From Dyella telluris (GTDB lineage Bacteria; Pseudomonadota; Gammaproteobacteria; Xanthomonadales; Rhodanobacteraceae): a stretch of 64,000 bases of DNA. The DNA lies in NCBI RefSeq assembly GCF_014297575.1, contig NZ_CP060412.1, forward strand, positions 2,542,001-2,606,000. Reading direction: 5' to 3'. Position numbers and translations under genes: made by a program. Of the stretch, positions 45,876-54,408 are shown one piece after another. The notes beneath the pieces were generated by a model. That model was not told the origin of the DNA, made no database searches, and saw nothing but the letters and a program-made list of their open reading frames with translations. The stretch's first letter is position 1. Each line of letters opens with the position of its first letter.

Positions 45876-46523
45876 TCAAGGCACGAACGACACGCGCTCC
45901 TTCGCGCGTTGGATCAGTGCCTTCTCGATGGACGGCCATCGATCATGCGCCGCGCCGCCTTTACCCAATTGCGAGGCGGTAAATCCTGTCGGCGCGAGAT
46001 CCTCGCCGTAGATCACCATCAATTCCTTGCGCATCTGTGCATCGGGTAGATGGACAAGCCGCACATACATGCCGTTCGTCGGTCGCCGGTATCCCTTCGC
46101 CGCCAGCAGTTGTCGCTGGTGTTCGCTATCGGAGCCTTTTTCGGTGGGCTCGTCCGCGTTCTGCACCCACGTGTCCAGGTAGAACTCCAGACCATTGATG
46201 CGGATGCGGCGTGAGCCCGAGTAATCGTGATGCAGTTCGGGGCGCGAGGGGATATAGGCCTCGAACTGCACCCAGTAAAGGCGTTGGATGTGCCTGTTCG
46301 CATCGGCGTCCACGAACAGGTGCATCTCGCAATCATCAAAGCCAAGCAGCAGCCAGCGATCCGCGCCCACGTACTGCGCGCTGGCGGGAAGATCCACGCG
46401 GATCTTCGGATCATGCGTGGAAATGACGGAGCTGCCGCTTACCGTCCGCTCTGGTGCCGCTGCCTGTGCGGGTAGCGTCAGGCATGCGATCACCAGCGAC
46501 ATCAGTGTCATGGCTTTCCACAT
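45876..46523 (-). CDS. Exported protein of unknown function
   Basis: This 215-residue protein begins MWKAMTLMSLVIACLTLPAQAAA, a clear signal peptide, with GAGGTG upstream of the ATG. The mature part is a mixed alpha/beta sequence (WLLLGFDDCEMHLFVDAD, RRIRINGLEFYLDTWVQ, MYVRLVHLPDAQMRKELMVIYGEDL) without catalytic motifs that I recognise. It lies downstream of, and co-directional with, the ClpP-fold gene (about 150 bp), so the two may be functionally linked. Function unknown. Confidence 0.7.
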   Translation of the reverse strand: MWKAMTLMSLVIACLTLPAQAAAPERTVSGSSVISTHDPKIRVDLPASAQYVGADRWLLLGFDDCEMHLFVDADANRHIQRLYWVQFEAYIPSRPELHHDYSGSRRIRINGLEFYLDTWVQNADEPTEKGSDSEHQRQLLAAKGYRRPTNGMYVRLVHLPDAQMRKELMVIYGEDLAPTGFTASQLGKGGAAHDRWPSIEKALIQRAKERVSFVP

Positions 46524-46671
46524 GATGCACCTCGTCAATCCAGATGAAGAAGCGAGGCGGGGCCATGCGTCGGCGTCACCTCGTCATGAACGTGATCACG
46601 AGGATGCCACCGTGCTCCGGGTGTCGTCACATGCCATGCGGCACGGCCGGGCCGGAGTGTTGCCGGGCAGC

Positions 46672-47790
46672 TCAACTCTTGGATGCGACCGCCTGCTTGG
46701 CGATCTGCTGGCAACCATTGCTGAAGTTGCGTAGTTCGTTGCGCACTGGATCCATCTCCATCCAGAAGCCGTAGCGCACGTTGCCGCCACGATCGGCCAG
46801 CCATGCCGCCATGAGGTAGGCCGTCGGCAGCTGGTTCAGCTGCGTCAGCGGAATGGTCTGGGTGAACACGACCGATGACCCGACGGTCGAAATGTTTGCG
46901 TGATTGTCTTCGGCGGCGGGTTTGTCGTTGATCTCGAAGTACGAGTGCGTGGCGCGCGCCACCATCTGCCGTGCGCGATCCGCGCCGATGGCGTAGTTCG
47001 CGGTGATGGAGAGGCCGTCGGCGCGGCACTGCAGGACCAGGCGGTGTTCGCCATCGCGAGCCAGCTGAGTCAGGGTGAGCGAGGTGCCGCCGTTCGCCGG
47101 GCCATATACCGCGGTAGGCGTCAGCCGCCCGTTGTTGGACATGCCGTCCTGGCGCATCTGCTCGGAGTTCAACCACGTGACCTCGCCCTTGGGCAGGTTG
47201 CCGAATACTTTCGGGTCCACGCCCATTTCCTTGAGATAGGCGGTCGCATCGGTGGCTGATGCATTGCCGGCCACGGCCTGCGCACCAAAGCGGTCGCTGC
47301 CGGTGGGCGCCCAGCGGAACAGGCCGCCGGCATAGGCATAGGCGCAGGCATCCACGCATTGGGATGTCTTGGGCACGATGGGCTGGCGCGCGGTGCGGCG
47401 CGGCGAGCCGAGGTGAGTGGTCATCTTGCCGGCGCGGAACAGTCGGCCCAGCGCCATGCCCGCAGCCATGTCGCCGCCGGGTGAGTTGAGGTAGATGTCG
47501 CTGTTCTGGGGAATCTTGTTCGACTGCACCAGGGCCTGCACGCGCTGCGCGGCCCCGGCGTCGATGGTTCCGTACAGATACACCTGCGGCACCTTGGCCA
47601 CGGACAGCGTCATGCGGTCATCGTTGACCTGCACGGCAAGCTGGCTGGGGTTCGTGCCTTGCGATGCACTGTCGCTCGTATCGTGCGCGTGCACAGGGGA
47701 GGCGGCCATGGCGGTGAGCAACATGCCTGCAAAACCCAGTGAGCGGCGCAGCTGATATCCGAAACGATGCGGTAGATGAACGACTTGCAC
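46672..47790 (-). CDS. Exported ClpP/crotonase-fold protein lacking the expected catalytic serine
   Basis: This is about 372 residues. Residues about 60-200 resemble periplasmic ClpP-like proteins (COG3904 type): VYLYGTID, DIYLNSPGGDMAAGMALGRLFR, then QCVDACAYAYAGGLFRW. Active relatives usually have a serine in the CxSAC position; here it is Asp147. The remaining 170 residues are an unknown domain containing one late Cys. The start is uncertain: GTG at the given end has AAGG upstream and yields a signal-like segment (FAGMLLTAMAASPVHA), while the frame stays open further upstream. It is divergent from the alpha/beta hydrolase. Confidence 0.7.
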   Translation of the reverse strand: MQVVHLPHRFGYQLRRSLGFAGMLLTAMAASPVHAHDTSDSASQGTNPSQLAVQVNDDRMTLSVAKVPQVYLYGTIDAGAAQRVQALVQSNKIPQNSDIYLNSPGGDMAAGMALGRLFRAGKMTTHLGSPRRTARQPIVPKTSQCVDACAYAYAGGLFRWAPTGSDRFGAQAVAGNASATDATAYLKEMGVDPKVFGNLPKGEVTWLNSEQMRQDGMSNNGRLTPTAVYGPANGGTSLTLTQLARDGEHRLVLQCRADGLSITANYAIGADRARQMVARATHSYFEINDKPAAEDNHANISTVGSSVVFTQTIPLTQLNQLPTAYLMAAWLADRGGNVRYGFWMEMDPVRNELRNFSNGCQQIAKQAVASKS

Positions 47791-48107
47791 GCGACTGACC
47801 TTGCGACGGAGGCCCGTCAGTTTGCGGCAAAGTGAATGTCTCAGGGGTGAAGACGATGTAAGGCGTGGACCGGACGCGAGGTGAGCGCAGCGGACCCCGC
47901 CGGACGTCCGCCGTTTTGTCCGCGGACGCACGGCCTTCCGCCGACCCTGTGCGCAAGTGCCTGATGTGGCGCGATTACGTCGCGTATGGTTGGCTGGCAC
48001 GCCGCTTGCTCTCATGCAACCAACGGCGATGCGCAGTCGCGCAGGTCGCCGACGTCGTACCCGAAGGAGCAGAGGGGCTCCTCGGAACACCAGCCAGGAG
48101 AGCTGTC

Positions 48108-49289
48108 TTGAATATCTTGCGTGCTTCCATGTTTGCCACGTTGGCCCTTGCGATCGGCATCAGTGCCGGACGCGCCCATGCCGACGAGTCCACCAAGCCT
48201 TCACCGTCCGCCAGCGCGCCGGACCCGTCGATGATCTCGCGCGACGAAGTGCGCCGCATCCTCGACAGCAACCGCATGATCGATACCACGCAGGGCATCA
48301 ACGAGAAGATCAAGCTGCATATCAACGGCATCGATCAGTGGATCTCCATCCGCGGCAAGGATCGTCGCAACCCCATCCTGCTGTTCCTGCACGGTGGACC
48401 GGCCTCGCCGACCATGCCCGAGGCTTACACTTTCCAGTCGCCATGGGAGGACTACTTCACCGTGGTGCAATGGGATCAGCGCGGTAGCGGCAAGACCTAT
48501 GGCGCGAACACCGAAGCCGCCATGGCACCGGGCATGTCGGTGGAAGGCATGACCGACGACGCGGCGCAGGTGGCCCAGTACCTGCGCGAGCATTACCACA
48601 AGCAGAAAATCTTCCTGCTGGGTCATTCCTGGGGCACCATCCTCGGCGTGAACCTGGCGCAGAAGCATCCTGACTGGTTCTACGCATACATCTCGGTGGG
48701 CCAGGTGGTGAACGGCCGCAGCAATGAAGCCGTGGGCTACAACTACGCACTGGGCCGCGCCCGTGCAGAAGGCAACACCAAGGCCATCGCCGAACTCGAG
48801 AGCATCGGGCCGTACCCCGGCACCGCCAAGCTCACGCCCGAACGCGTCGGCGTGCGCAGCAAGTGGGAGATGTATTACGGCGGCCTTGCGTGGGGCCGCA
48901 AGGACTTCCAGTTCGACGTGGATGCGGAAGAACTGTCGCCCGACTACACCCGCGACGACCTGCATGCCATCGACAAGGGTAGCCTTTTCTCTTTGAACCA
49001 CTTGCTGGATGCCCTGCTGGATACCGATTTCGACCACACCACGCACTTCGGCTGCCCGGTGCTGGTCTACATCGGTGCCCACGACTACACCACGCCGCAC
49101 GAAAACGCGGAGAAGTGGTTCGGCAACCTGCAGGCCCCGTCCAAGCGCCTGGTGGTGTTCGCCGATTCCGCGCACATGGTGATGCAGGAACAGCCGGGTC
49201 GCTTCCTCGTGCATCTGGTGAACGATGCGCTGCCACTGGCCCAGAAGGTAGGTGATGCGGCGCCGGCGGAAGTGACCCGGGATCACTGA
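48108..49289 (+). CDS. Exported alpha/beta hydrolase, proline-iminopeptidase-like
   Basis: This 393-residue protein starts at TTG: AGGAG lies seven bases upstream and the resulting N-terminus is a signal peptide (MNILRASMFATLALAIGISAGRAHA). The oxyanion loop LLFLHGGPASP, nucleophile Ser174 (GHSWGT) and late His (FADSAHMVMQEQPG) match the S33 peptidase-like alpha/beta hydrolases. A substrate cannot be assigned; it could cleave N-terminal proline peptides or esters. A hairpin terminator follows. Confidence 0.85.
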   Translation: MNILRASMFATLALAIGISAGRAHADESTKPSPSASAPDPSMISRDEVRRILDSNRMIDTTQGINEKIKLHINGIDQWISIRGKDRRNPILLFLHGGPASPTMPEAYTFQSPWEDYFTVVQWDQRGSGKTYGANTEAAMAPGMSVEGMTDDAAQVAQYLREHYHKQKIFLLGHSWGTILGVNLAQKHPDWFYAYISVGQVVNGRSNEAVGYNYALGRARAEGNTKAIAELESIGPYPGTAKLTPERVGVRSKWEMYYGGLAWGRKDFQFDVDAEELSPDYTRDDLHAIDKGSLFSLNHLLDALLDTDFDHTTHFGCPVLVYIGAHDYTTPHENAEKWFGNLQAPSKRLVVFADSAHMVMQEQPGRFLVHLVNDALPLAQKVGDAAPAEVTRDH

Positions 49290-49299
49290 GGTCAGCTTG

Positions 49300-49326
49300 C
49301 CCGGCGGGCCCCTGTGGTCCGCCGGG
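49300..49326 (+). terminator. Hairpin after the alpha/beta hydrolase gene
   Basis: CCCGGCGG and CCGCCGGG form a perfect 8-bp stem around 11 bases, 10 bases after the stop. No T-run is present. Confidence 0.5.
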
Positions 49327-49391
49327 TGAACCGGTCGCGGCAACGGAACGAGAGCGTGGGGTGTGCCGTGACTGCTGCGGTGCGAACTCGA

Positions 49392-49985
49392 TCAGAGGGT
49401 GGGACAGGCGGACCGGGTGATGATCTGCGGCAGGCCCCCGCCGCTGTACAGCAGGATGACGGGCTGGCCACCGGCGTCCTTGCCCGTGTAGATGCCGTAC
49501 AGGCTGTACGCTGAAATAGGTTGTGCCACCGGCGTGGTGCTGGTGACGTAGCGGTTGCCGATGCGACTGGTATACGCCACGGTTCTCGTCGGTGCGCTAT
49601 AGCGGCTCAGGCCTCCGGTGATCTTGATATGGAGACCGCTGCCAACCGCCGCCAGTTCTTCCGGTGTGGCCTGCTTGAGCACGCTGCCCGAGCCCAGCGG
49701 ATTGCGTTCATCCAGCAACTGGTAAGTACCCGCACCGTTGGCGCGGACCTCGTAGTAGTGCGCGTACTGTCGGTCAACGGCGGCAAAGCAGCCGACGAAA
49801 TGGTCCGACGCGTGATCTTCGATGTGCGTGGCCTGCACATTGCTGCCCTCGCACGGGGATTCCTGGTAGGCGACGGAACCGCCTTTGACACACTTGTAGA
49901 TATCGGCGTGTGCATGGCCCGGAACCAGCAGCGCAAGCAGCAGCAAGCCGGCGGCCAGCCAGCTGGCCCATCCGTTTTCAGGCAA
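49392..49985 (-). CDS. Exported DUF4124-domain protein
   Basis: This 197-residue protein starts at TTG, supported by AAGGGGA seven bases upstream. The signal peptide ends GHAHA. DIYKCVKGGSVAYQESPCEG is the N-terminal DUF4124 motif with its two conserved Cys, common in exported proteins of xanthomonads and other proteobacteria. The rest (about 130 residues) is unique, with GLSRYSAPTRTVAYTSRIGNRYVTSTTPV, and contains two more Cys. Function unknown. It is divergent from the LacI regulator. Confidence 0.8.
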   Translation of the reverse strand: MPENGWASWLAAGLLLLALLVPGHAHADIYKCVKGGSVAYQESPCEGSNVQATHIEDHASDHFVGCFAAVDRQYAHYYEVRANGAGTYQLLDERNPLGSGSVLKQATPEELAAVGSGLHIKITGGLSRYSAPTRTVAYTSRIGNRYVTSTTPVAQPISAYSLYGIYTGKDAGGQPVILLYSGGGLPQIITRSACPTL

Positions 49986-50248
49986 CGAAATGTCCCCTTC
50001 TCCCCTGTTGTCAGAACGGTGCGTGGCGGTACGAAGCTACCGTCAGGCCTTCCCTGTTGACGTCCCACTTCGCCGGCGAGCATAGCCCGGATCCGGGCCC
50101 GTCAGCAGACTCCGGCGATAGCCCGTTCGGCGGGCTGGCCGGGTAGCCGCAGGGGCGGCATGCAAGGCGCTGCATGGAGGTTCTTGTAAACCCCCTCCGG
50201 CAAAAGGCATATTGACTCGGCAGCAGCAGCTGGACGTCGGGAGTCACC

Positions 50249-51262
50249 ATGCGGGTCCGCCTCGAAGATGTAGCACGTGCGACGGGCGTCTCGCCAAAGA
50301 CGGTGTCCCGCGTTCTGAACGAAGAATCCTCAGTGAAGGAATCCACCCGGCAGAAAGTGCTGGCGGCGATGGAATCCATGAACTATCGACCCAGCCCCGC
50401 GGCGCGCGGGCTGGCCGGTAGCCGCTCGTTCCTCGTGGCGATGCTTTACGACAACAACGACAATCCGGCGTCGACCTATCTGGCCGAAGTGCAGGATGGC
50501 GTGCTCGACGCCTGCGACGCGCACCGCTACAGCATGATGGCGTGTCCGCTGCGCATGCGCGGCAAGGACTTCATCCGTCGCGTCGATGCGCTGGTCTACG
50601 ACCATGACATTGATGGCGTGATCATGACGCCGCCGCTCACCGATTACGCGCCCCTGCTGGATCGCCTGAAAGAACACGGCGTGCCGCATTCGAGCATTTC
50701 ACCGCTGCAGCATGCGGGCGCCATTGGCGTGTGCATGGACGAACAGCAGGCGGCGAAGGCGCTGGTGACCCAGCTCGTGGAGCTGGGGCATCGCCGCATC
50801 GCGCATATCGTGGGCATTGCCAATCACGGTGCAAGCCGCTGGCGCATGGCTGGCTACAAGGATGCGCTGGTGGCCGCCGGTCTGCCGGTGGATCCGCAGT
50901 ACGTGGTGCAAGGCGAGTTCACCTTCGGCTCCGGCGTGCTTGCCGCGCGTGAGCTGTTTGCGCTGCCGGAACTGCCCACCGCCATCTTCGCCGCCAATGA
51001 CGACATGGCCGCCGGCGTGATGTGGGCGGCGAACGAGCGTGGCCTGAAGGTGCCGCGCGATCTTTCCGTCTGCGGTTTCGACGACACCCCGCTCGCCACG
51101 CAGTTGTGGCCACCGCTGACCACGGTGCGACAGCCCAGTCGCGAGATGGGCAAGCTCGCCGCGCTGCAGTTGATGGAACTGTTGCGCGGGCGTGGCCCTG
51201 GCCTGCTGGTGCAGGTGCCGTACGCTTTGCAACTGCGCGAGTCGACCTCGGGCGTTCCCTGA
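50249..51262 (+). CDS. LacI-family transcriptional regulator, probable local beta-glucoside repressor
   Basis: This 337-residue protein has a DNA-binding helix-turn-helix (MRVRLEDVARATGVSPKTVSRVLNEE) with hinge helix SPAARGLAGSR, then a periplasmic-binding-protein-like effector domain (about 62-330). ATG has GGGAG at good spacing. The next gene is a GH3 glucosidase and the one after a TonB receptor. Palindromes of LacI-site form (central GCGC) precede both, so this regulator probably controls them and responds to a glucoside or glucose derivative. Confidence 0.92.
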   Translation: MRVRLEDVARATGVSPKTVSRVLNEESSVKESTRQKVLAAMESMNYRPSPAARGLAGSRSFLVAMLYDNNDNPASTYLAEVQDGVLDACDAHRYSMMACPLRMRGKDFIRRVDALVYDHDIDGVIMTPPLTDYAPLLDRLKEHGVPHSSISPLQHAGAIGVCMDEQQAAKALVTQLVELGHRRIAHIVGIANHGASRWRMAGYKDALVAAGLPVDPQYVVQGEFTFGSGVLAARELFALPELPTAIFAANDDMAAGVMWAANERGLKVPRDLSVCGFDDTPLATQLWPPLTTVRQPSREMGKLAALQLMELLRGRGPGLLVQVPYALQLRESTSGVP

Positions 51263-51438
51263 GGGAGTCCTTTGGCTCCGTTTGGGTGGGTGCGGGTCGT
51301 GAGGCCGGCAGGGCCCCGGGTGGCCCCCTGGCCGTCATGATCAGGGTCTGATGGGCCATCAACATCATGATTTGATTGAAGATTAAGGTTGGCTTTGCCC
51401 TCGAGGGCAGCCGGAGCCGGTCTGTTGCGTCGCAAATT

Positions 51439-51452
51439 GACAGCGCTGTCAT
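51439..51452. promoter_or_regulatory. LacI-type operator before the GH3 glucosidase
   Basis: TGACAGCGCTGTCA is a perfect 14-bp palindrome 55 bp before the glucosidase start. The same core occurs twice before the downstream receptor gene and nowhere else noticed in the window. Confidence 0.8.
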
Positions 51453-51506
51453 TTCTGTCAGTCTCCAGTCCGACCGGCTCCGAGGGGGAGCCGGGCCCCC
51501 TGCCTG

Positions 51507-54041
51507 ATGGAGAGAGCCGTGCTGGCTTCCGTTCGTCGTTTGCGTCGTGTCCCGACCGTCCTCGCGGTTGCCCTGGCCTGTGCCTGCGCGGGAAGCGCAT
51601 GGGCAGTCGATGATGGATCGGCCGTGCATCCCGACACGTGGCCGCGCGCCACCTGGCCGTTGCCGAAAGACGCCGCGCTGGAACAGCGTGTCGCCACGCT
51701 GATGGCGAAGATGACGCTGGAGGAAAAAGTTGGCCAGCTGATCCAGGCCGATATCCTCAGCGTGACGCCGGAGGAAGTGCGCACGTACCACCTCGGCGCG
51801 ATTCTCGCCGGCGGCAACTCCAAGCCGCGCCACACCGTCACCGCGACGGCCGACGAATGGAAGGCTGCATCCGAGACGTTCTATCGCGCGGCGATGGCGC
51901 CGAACGACAAGCACGAGCCGATTCCGTTGCTGTTCGGCATCGATGCCGTGCATGGCCACAACAACGTGGTGGGCGCCACGCTGTTCCCGCAGAACTCCGC
52001 TCTGGGCAATGCGCACGATCCGGAACTGATCCGTCAGATCGGCGAGGCGACCGCCGCGGAAGTGCGCGCCACCGGCATCAACTGGACCTTCGCGCCGACG
52101 CTGGCCGTGCCACAGGACGAACGCTGGGGCCGTGCGTACGAGGGCTATTCGCAGGACCCGAAACTGGTCGCGCAGTACGCCACCGCGATGGTGGAAGGCC
52201 TGCAGGGCAAGGTCGGCACGCCGCAGTTCCTCGATGGCTCGCACGTACTCGCCTCGGCCAAGCACTTCCTGGCCGATGGCGGCACCAAGAACGGCAAGGA
52301 CCAGGGTGACGCGCAGATCAGCGAGGCCACGCTGCGCGACATCCATGCGGCGGGCTACCCGCCGGCCATCGATGCCGGCGTGCAGGTGATCATGGCGTCG
52401 TTCTCGAGCTGGAACGGCCGCAAGATGTCCGCCGACAAAGCCCTGATCACCGATGTGCTCAAGCAGCACATGGATTTCCAGGGACTGGTGGTCGGTGACT
52501 GGAATGCGCACGGCCAGGTGCCTGGCTGCACCAACGACGATTGTCCTGCTTCCTACAACGCCGGCCTGGACATGCTGATGGCGCCGGACAGCTGGCGCGG
52601 CCTGTACGAACACACGCTGGCTGAAGTGAAGGCGGGCACGATCCCGATGGCGCGCCTGGATGATGCGGTGGCACGCATTCTGCGCGTGAAGTTCCGCGCG
52701 GGCCTGTTCGAGCAGGGCGCACCGTCCACGCAGCCGATCGTGCAGAAGGCGGACGAGGTGGTGGGCAGTGCGGCGCATCGCGCCGTCGCGCGCCGCGCCG
52801 TGCGCGAATCGATAGTGTTGCTCAAGAACAACGGCGGCCTGCTGCCGCTCGATCCGCGCAAGCACATCCTCATCGCGGGCGAGAGTGCAGACAATATCCC
52901 GCGCCAGAACGGCGGCTGGACGCTCAACTGGCAGGGCACAGGCCTGAAGAACGAGAACTTCCCCGGTGCGCAGTCCATCGGCGCCGGCATCGCCGAACAG
53001 GTCAAGGCGGCCGGTGGTTCGGCGCAGATCGATGTGGACGGCCATTTCACCAGCAAGCCCGACGTGGCCGTGGTGGTGTTTGGCGAAGATCCATACGCGG
53101 AGTTCCAGGGCGATCTTCCGAACCTGATGTTCAAGCCTGGCGATGACCACGATCTTGAACTGCTGCGCCAGTTGCGCGGGCAGGGCATTCCCGTGGTGGC
53201 GGTGTTCCTCAGCGGGCGTCCGTTGTGGGTGAACCGCGAGATCAACGCCGCCGATGCATTCGTCGCCGGCTGGCTGCCGGGCAGCGAAGGCGGCGGCCTG
53301 GCCGACGTGCTGCTGCGCAAGCGCGACGGCAGCATCGCCCATGACTTCCACGGCAAGCTGGCCTATAGCTGGCCGGCAACGGCCGTGGTGGGGCAGGGCA
53401 AGCCGCAGTTTGCGCTGGGCTACGGCCTGACCTACGCCGATCACTCCACCTTGCCCAGACTGCCTGAGGTATCCGGCATCACCGGCGAGCAGATTCCCGT
53501 GGGCAACTATCTCGATCGCGGCAAGGGCGTGCACGGTTATACGTTCACGCTGATGGATGCGAAGGGTGCCTCCGTCACCGGTGACGTGGCGCCGACGAGC
53601 ACGCCGGACGGCAGCCTGCACATGAGTGCGCTCGACTACAAGGCGCAGGAAGACGCGCGCCGTTTCTCCTGGCAGTCGGATTCGGGCGAGCTGTCGATAC
53701 GCGCGCGTGCTCCGCTGGATCTGGATCGCGAAACCAATGGCGACGTGTTGCTGGTGACCACGCTGCGCGTGGATGCCTTGCCCTCGCAGAACGTGTGGAT
53801 CGGCATGGGTTGCGGCAAGGGTTGCCAGGGACGCGTGCAGCTGGGCAAAACCTTGTCCAAACTTCCGGTGGGCCAGTGGACACGCGTGGGTGTGCCATTG
53901 AAGTGTCTTCGTGCAGCCGGTGCGGACATGCACCACATCGACCAGCCCTTTGCATGGGGTGCGGGCAAGGGCACCGAGATCGCCATTTCCCGCGTGTCGC
54001 TCGGCACCGACATCGATCAAGTGGCTGAATGCGTCAAGTGA
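51507..54041 (+). CDS. Secreted GH3 exo-beta-glucosidase with extra C-terminal beta-sandwich domain
   Basis: This 844-residue enzyme has a signal peptide of about 33 residues (ends SAWAVD). The barrel domain has the KHFLADGG motif and nucleophile Asp331 (VVGDWNAHG). The second alpha/beta domain supplies the acid/base (VVVFGEDPYAEFQGD). A third domain (about 690-844) resembles the galactose-binding-like module of ExoP-type exo-1,3/1,4-beta-glucanases. The start could also be the GTG four codons later, which has GGAGAGAG just upstream. It probably releases glucose from beta-glucan oligosaccharides in the periplasm or outside. Confidence 0.94.
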   Translation: MERAVLASVRRLRRVPTVLAVALACACAGSAWAVDDGSAVHPDTWPRATWPLPKDAALEQRVATLMAKMTLEEKVGQLIQADILSVTPEEVRTYHLGAILAGGNSKPRHTVTATADEWKAASETFYRAAMAPNDKHEPIPLLFGIDAVHGHNNVVGATLFPQNSALGNAHDPELIRQIGEATAAEVRATGINWTFAPTLAVPQDERWGRAYEGYSQDPKLVAQYATAMVEGLQGKVGTPQFLDGSHVLASAKHFLADGGTKNGKDQGDAQISEATLRDIHAAGYPPAIDAGVQVIMASFSSWNGRKMSADKALITDVLKQHMDFQGLVVGDWNAHGQVPGCTNDDCPASYNAGLDMLMAPDSWRGLYEHTLAEVKAGTIPMARLDDAVARILRVKFRAGLFEQGAPSTQPIVQKADEVVGSAAHRAVARRAVRESIVLLKNNGGLLPLDPRKHILIAGESADNIPRQNGGWTLNWQGTGLKNENFPGAQSIGAGIAEQVKAAGGSAQIDVDGHFTSKPDVAVVVFGEDPYAEFQGDLPNLMFKPGDDHDLELLRQLRGQGIPVVAVFLSGRPLWVNREINAADAFVAGWLPGSEGGGLADVLLRKRDGSIAHDFHGKLAYSWPATAVVGQGKPQFALGYGLTYADHSTLPRLPEVSGITGEQIPVGNYLDRGKGVHGYTFTLMDAKGASVTGDVAPTSTPDGSLHMSALDYKAQEDARRFSWQSDSGELSIRARAPLDLDRETNGDVLLVTTLRVDALPSQNVWIGMGCGKGCQGRVQLGKTLSKLPVGQWTRVGVPLKCLRAAGADMHHIDQPFAWGAGKGTEIAISRVSLGTDIDQVAECVK

Positions 54042-54185
54042 TGGATGGGCATTTCGGGAGTGGCATATGCGGTTTTACTCGCCATCTCCCTGCGCTTAAA
54101 AAGTAGTCCGACGTAGGGTGTGCGTAAGCGATTACCTGCAATGGACGCTTGGATGTCTATTTGCTATTGCACAAAACTGGCGGGT

Positions 54186-54199
54186 GTTACATGTGTAAC
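54186..54199. promoter_or_regulatory. Second, distinct palindrome before the receptor gene
   Basis: GTTACA-TG-TGTAAC is a perfect inverted repeat about 100 bp upstream of the doubled LacI-type sites, in the 367-bp gap. It could bind another regulator. A near-palindrome GTAAGCGATTAC (54124-54135) lies just before it. Confidence 0.35.
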
Positions 54200-54294
54200 C
54201 ATCCATAAAAGCAAGTCGTAGCAAGGGCTTCGAAGGTATTTGCACCTTGTTGCCGCGCGTCAAGCTTCTGCCGGGCAACCGGTCTATGATCGCC

Positions 54295-54334
54295 ATGACA
54301 GCGCTGTCATACAACTGAATGACAGCGCTGTCAT
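54295..54334. promoter_or_regulatory. Tandem LacI-type operators before the TonB-dependent receptor
   Basis: ATGACAGCGCTGTCAT occurs at 54295-54310 and again at 54319-54334, centre-to-centre 24 bp. Both are perfect 16-bp palindromes with the same core as the site before the glucosidase. Two sites this close suggest cooperative binding or stronger repression of the receptor. Confidence 0.85.
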
Positions 54335-54408
54335 TGGGGGAAGTCATCAAGCCAGTCGCCGTCGAGGGCGGTGACGAACAACAATCCGATGAATTGAGGG
54401 GAAGTCAC

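Noticed and set aside
50919..54020. Thousand-codon open frame antisense to the GH3 glucosidase
   Set aside because: Shadow of the real gene, which has an intact active site, signal peptide and operator. The antisense translation is Arg/His/Val rich and featureless.
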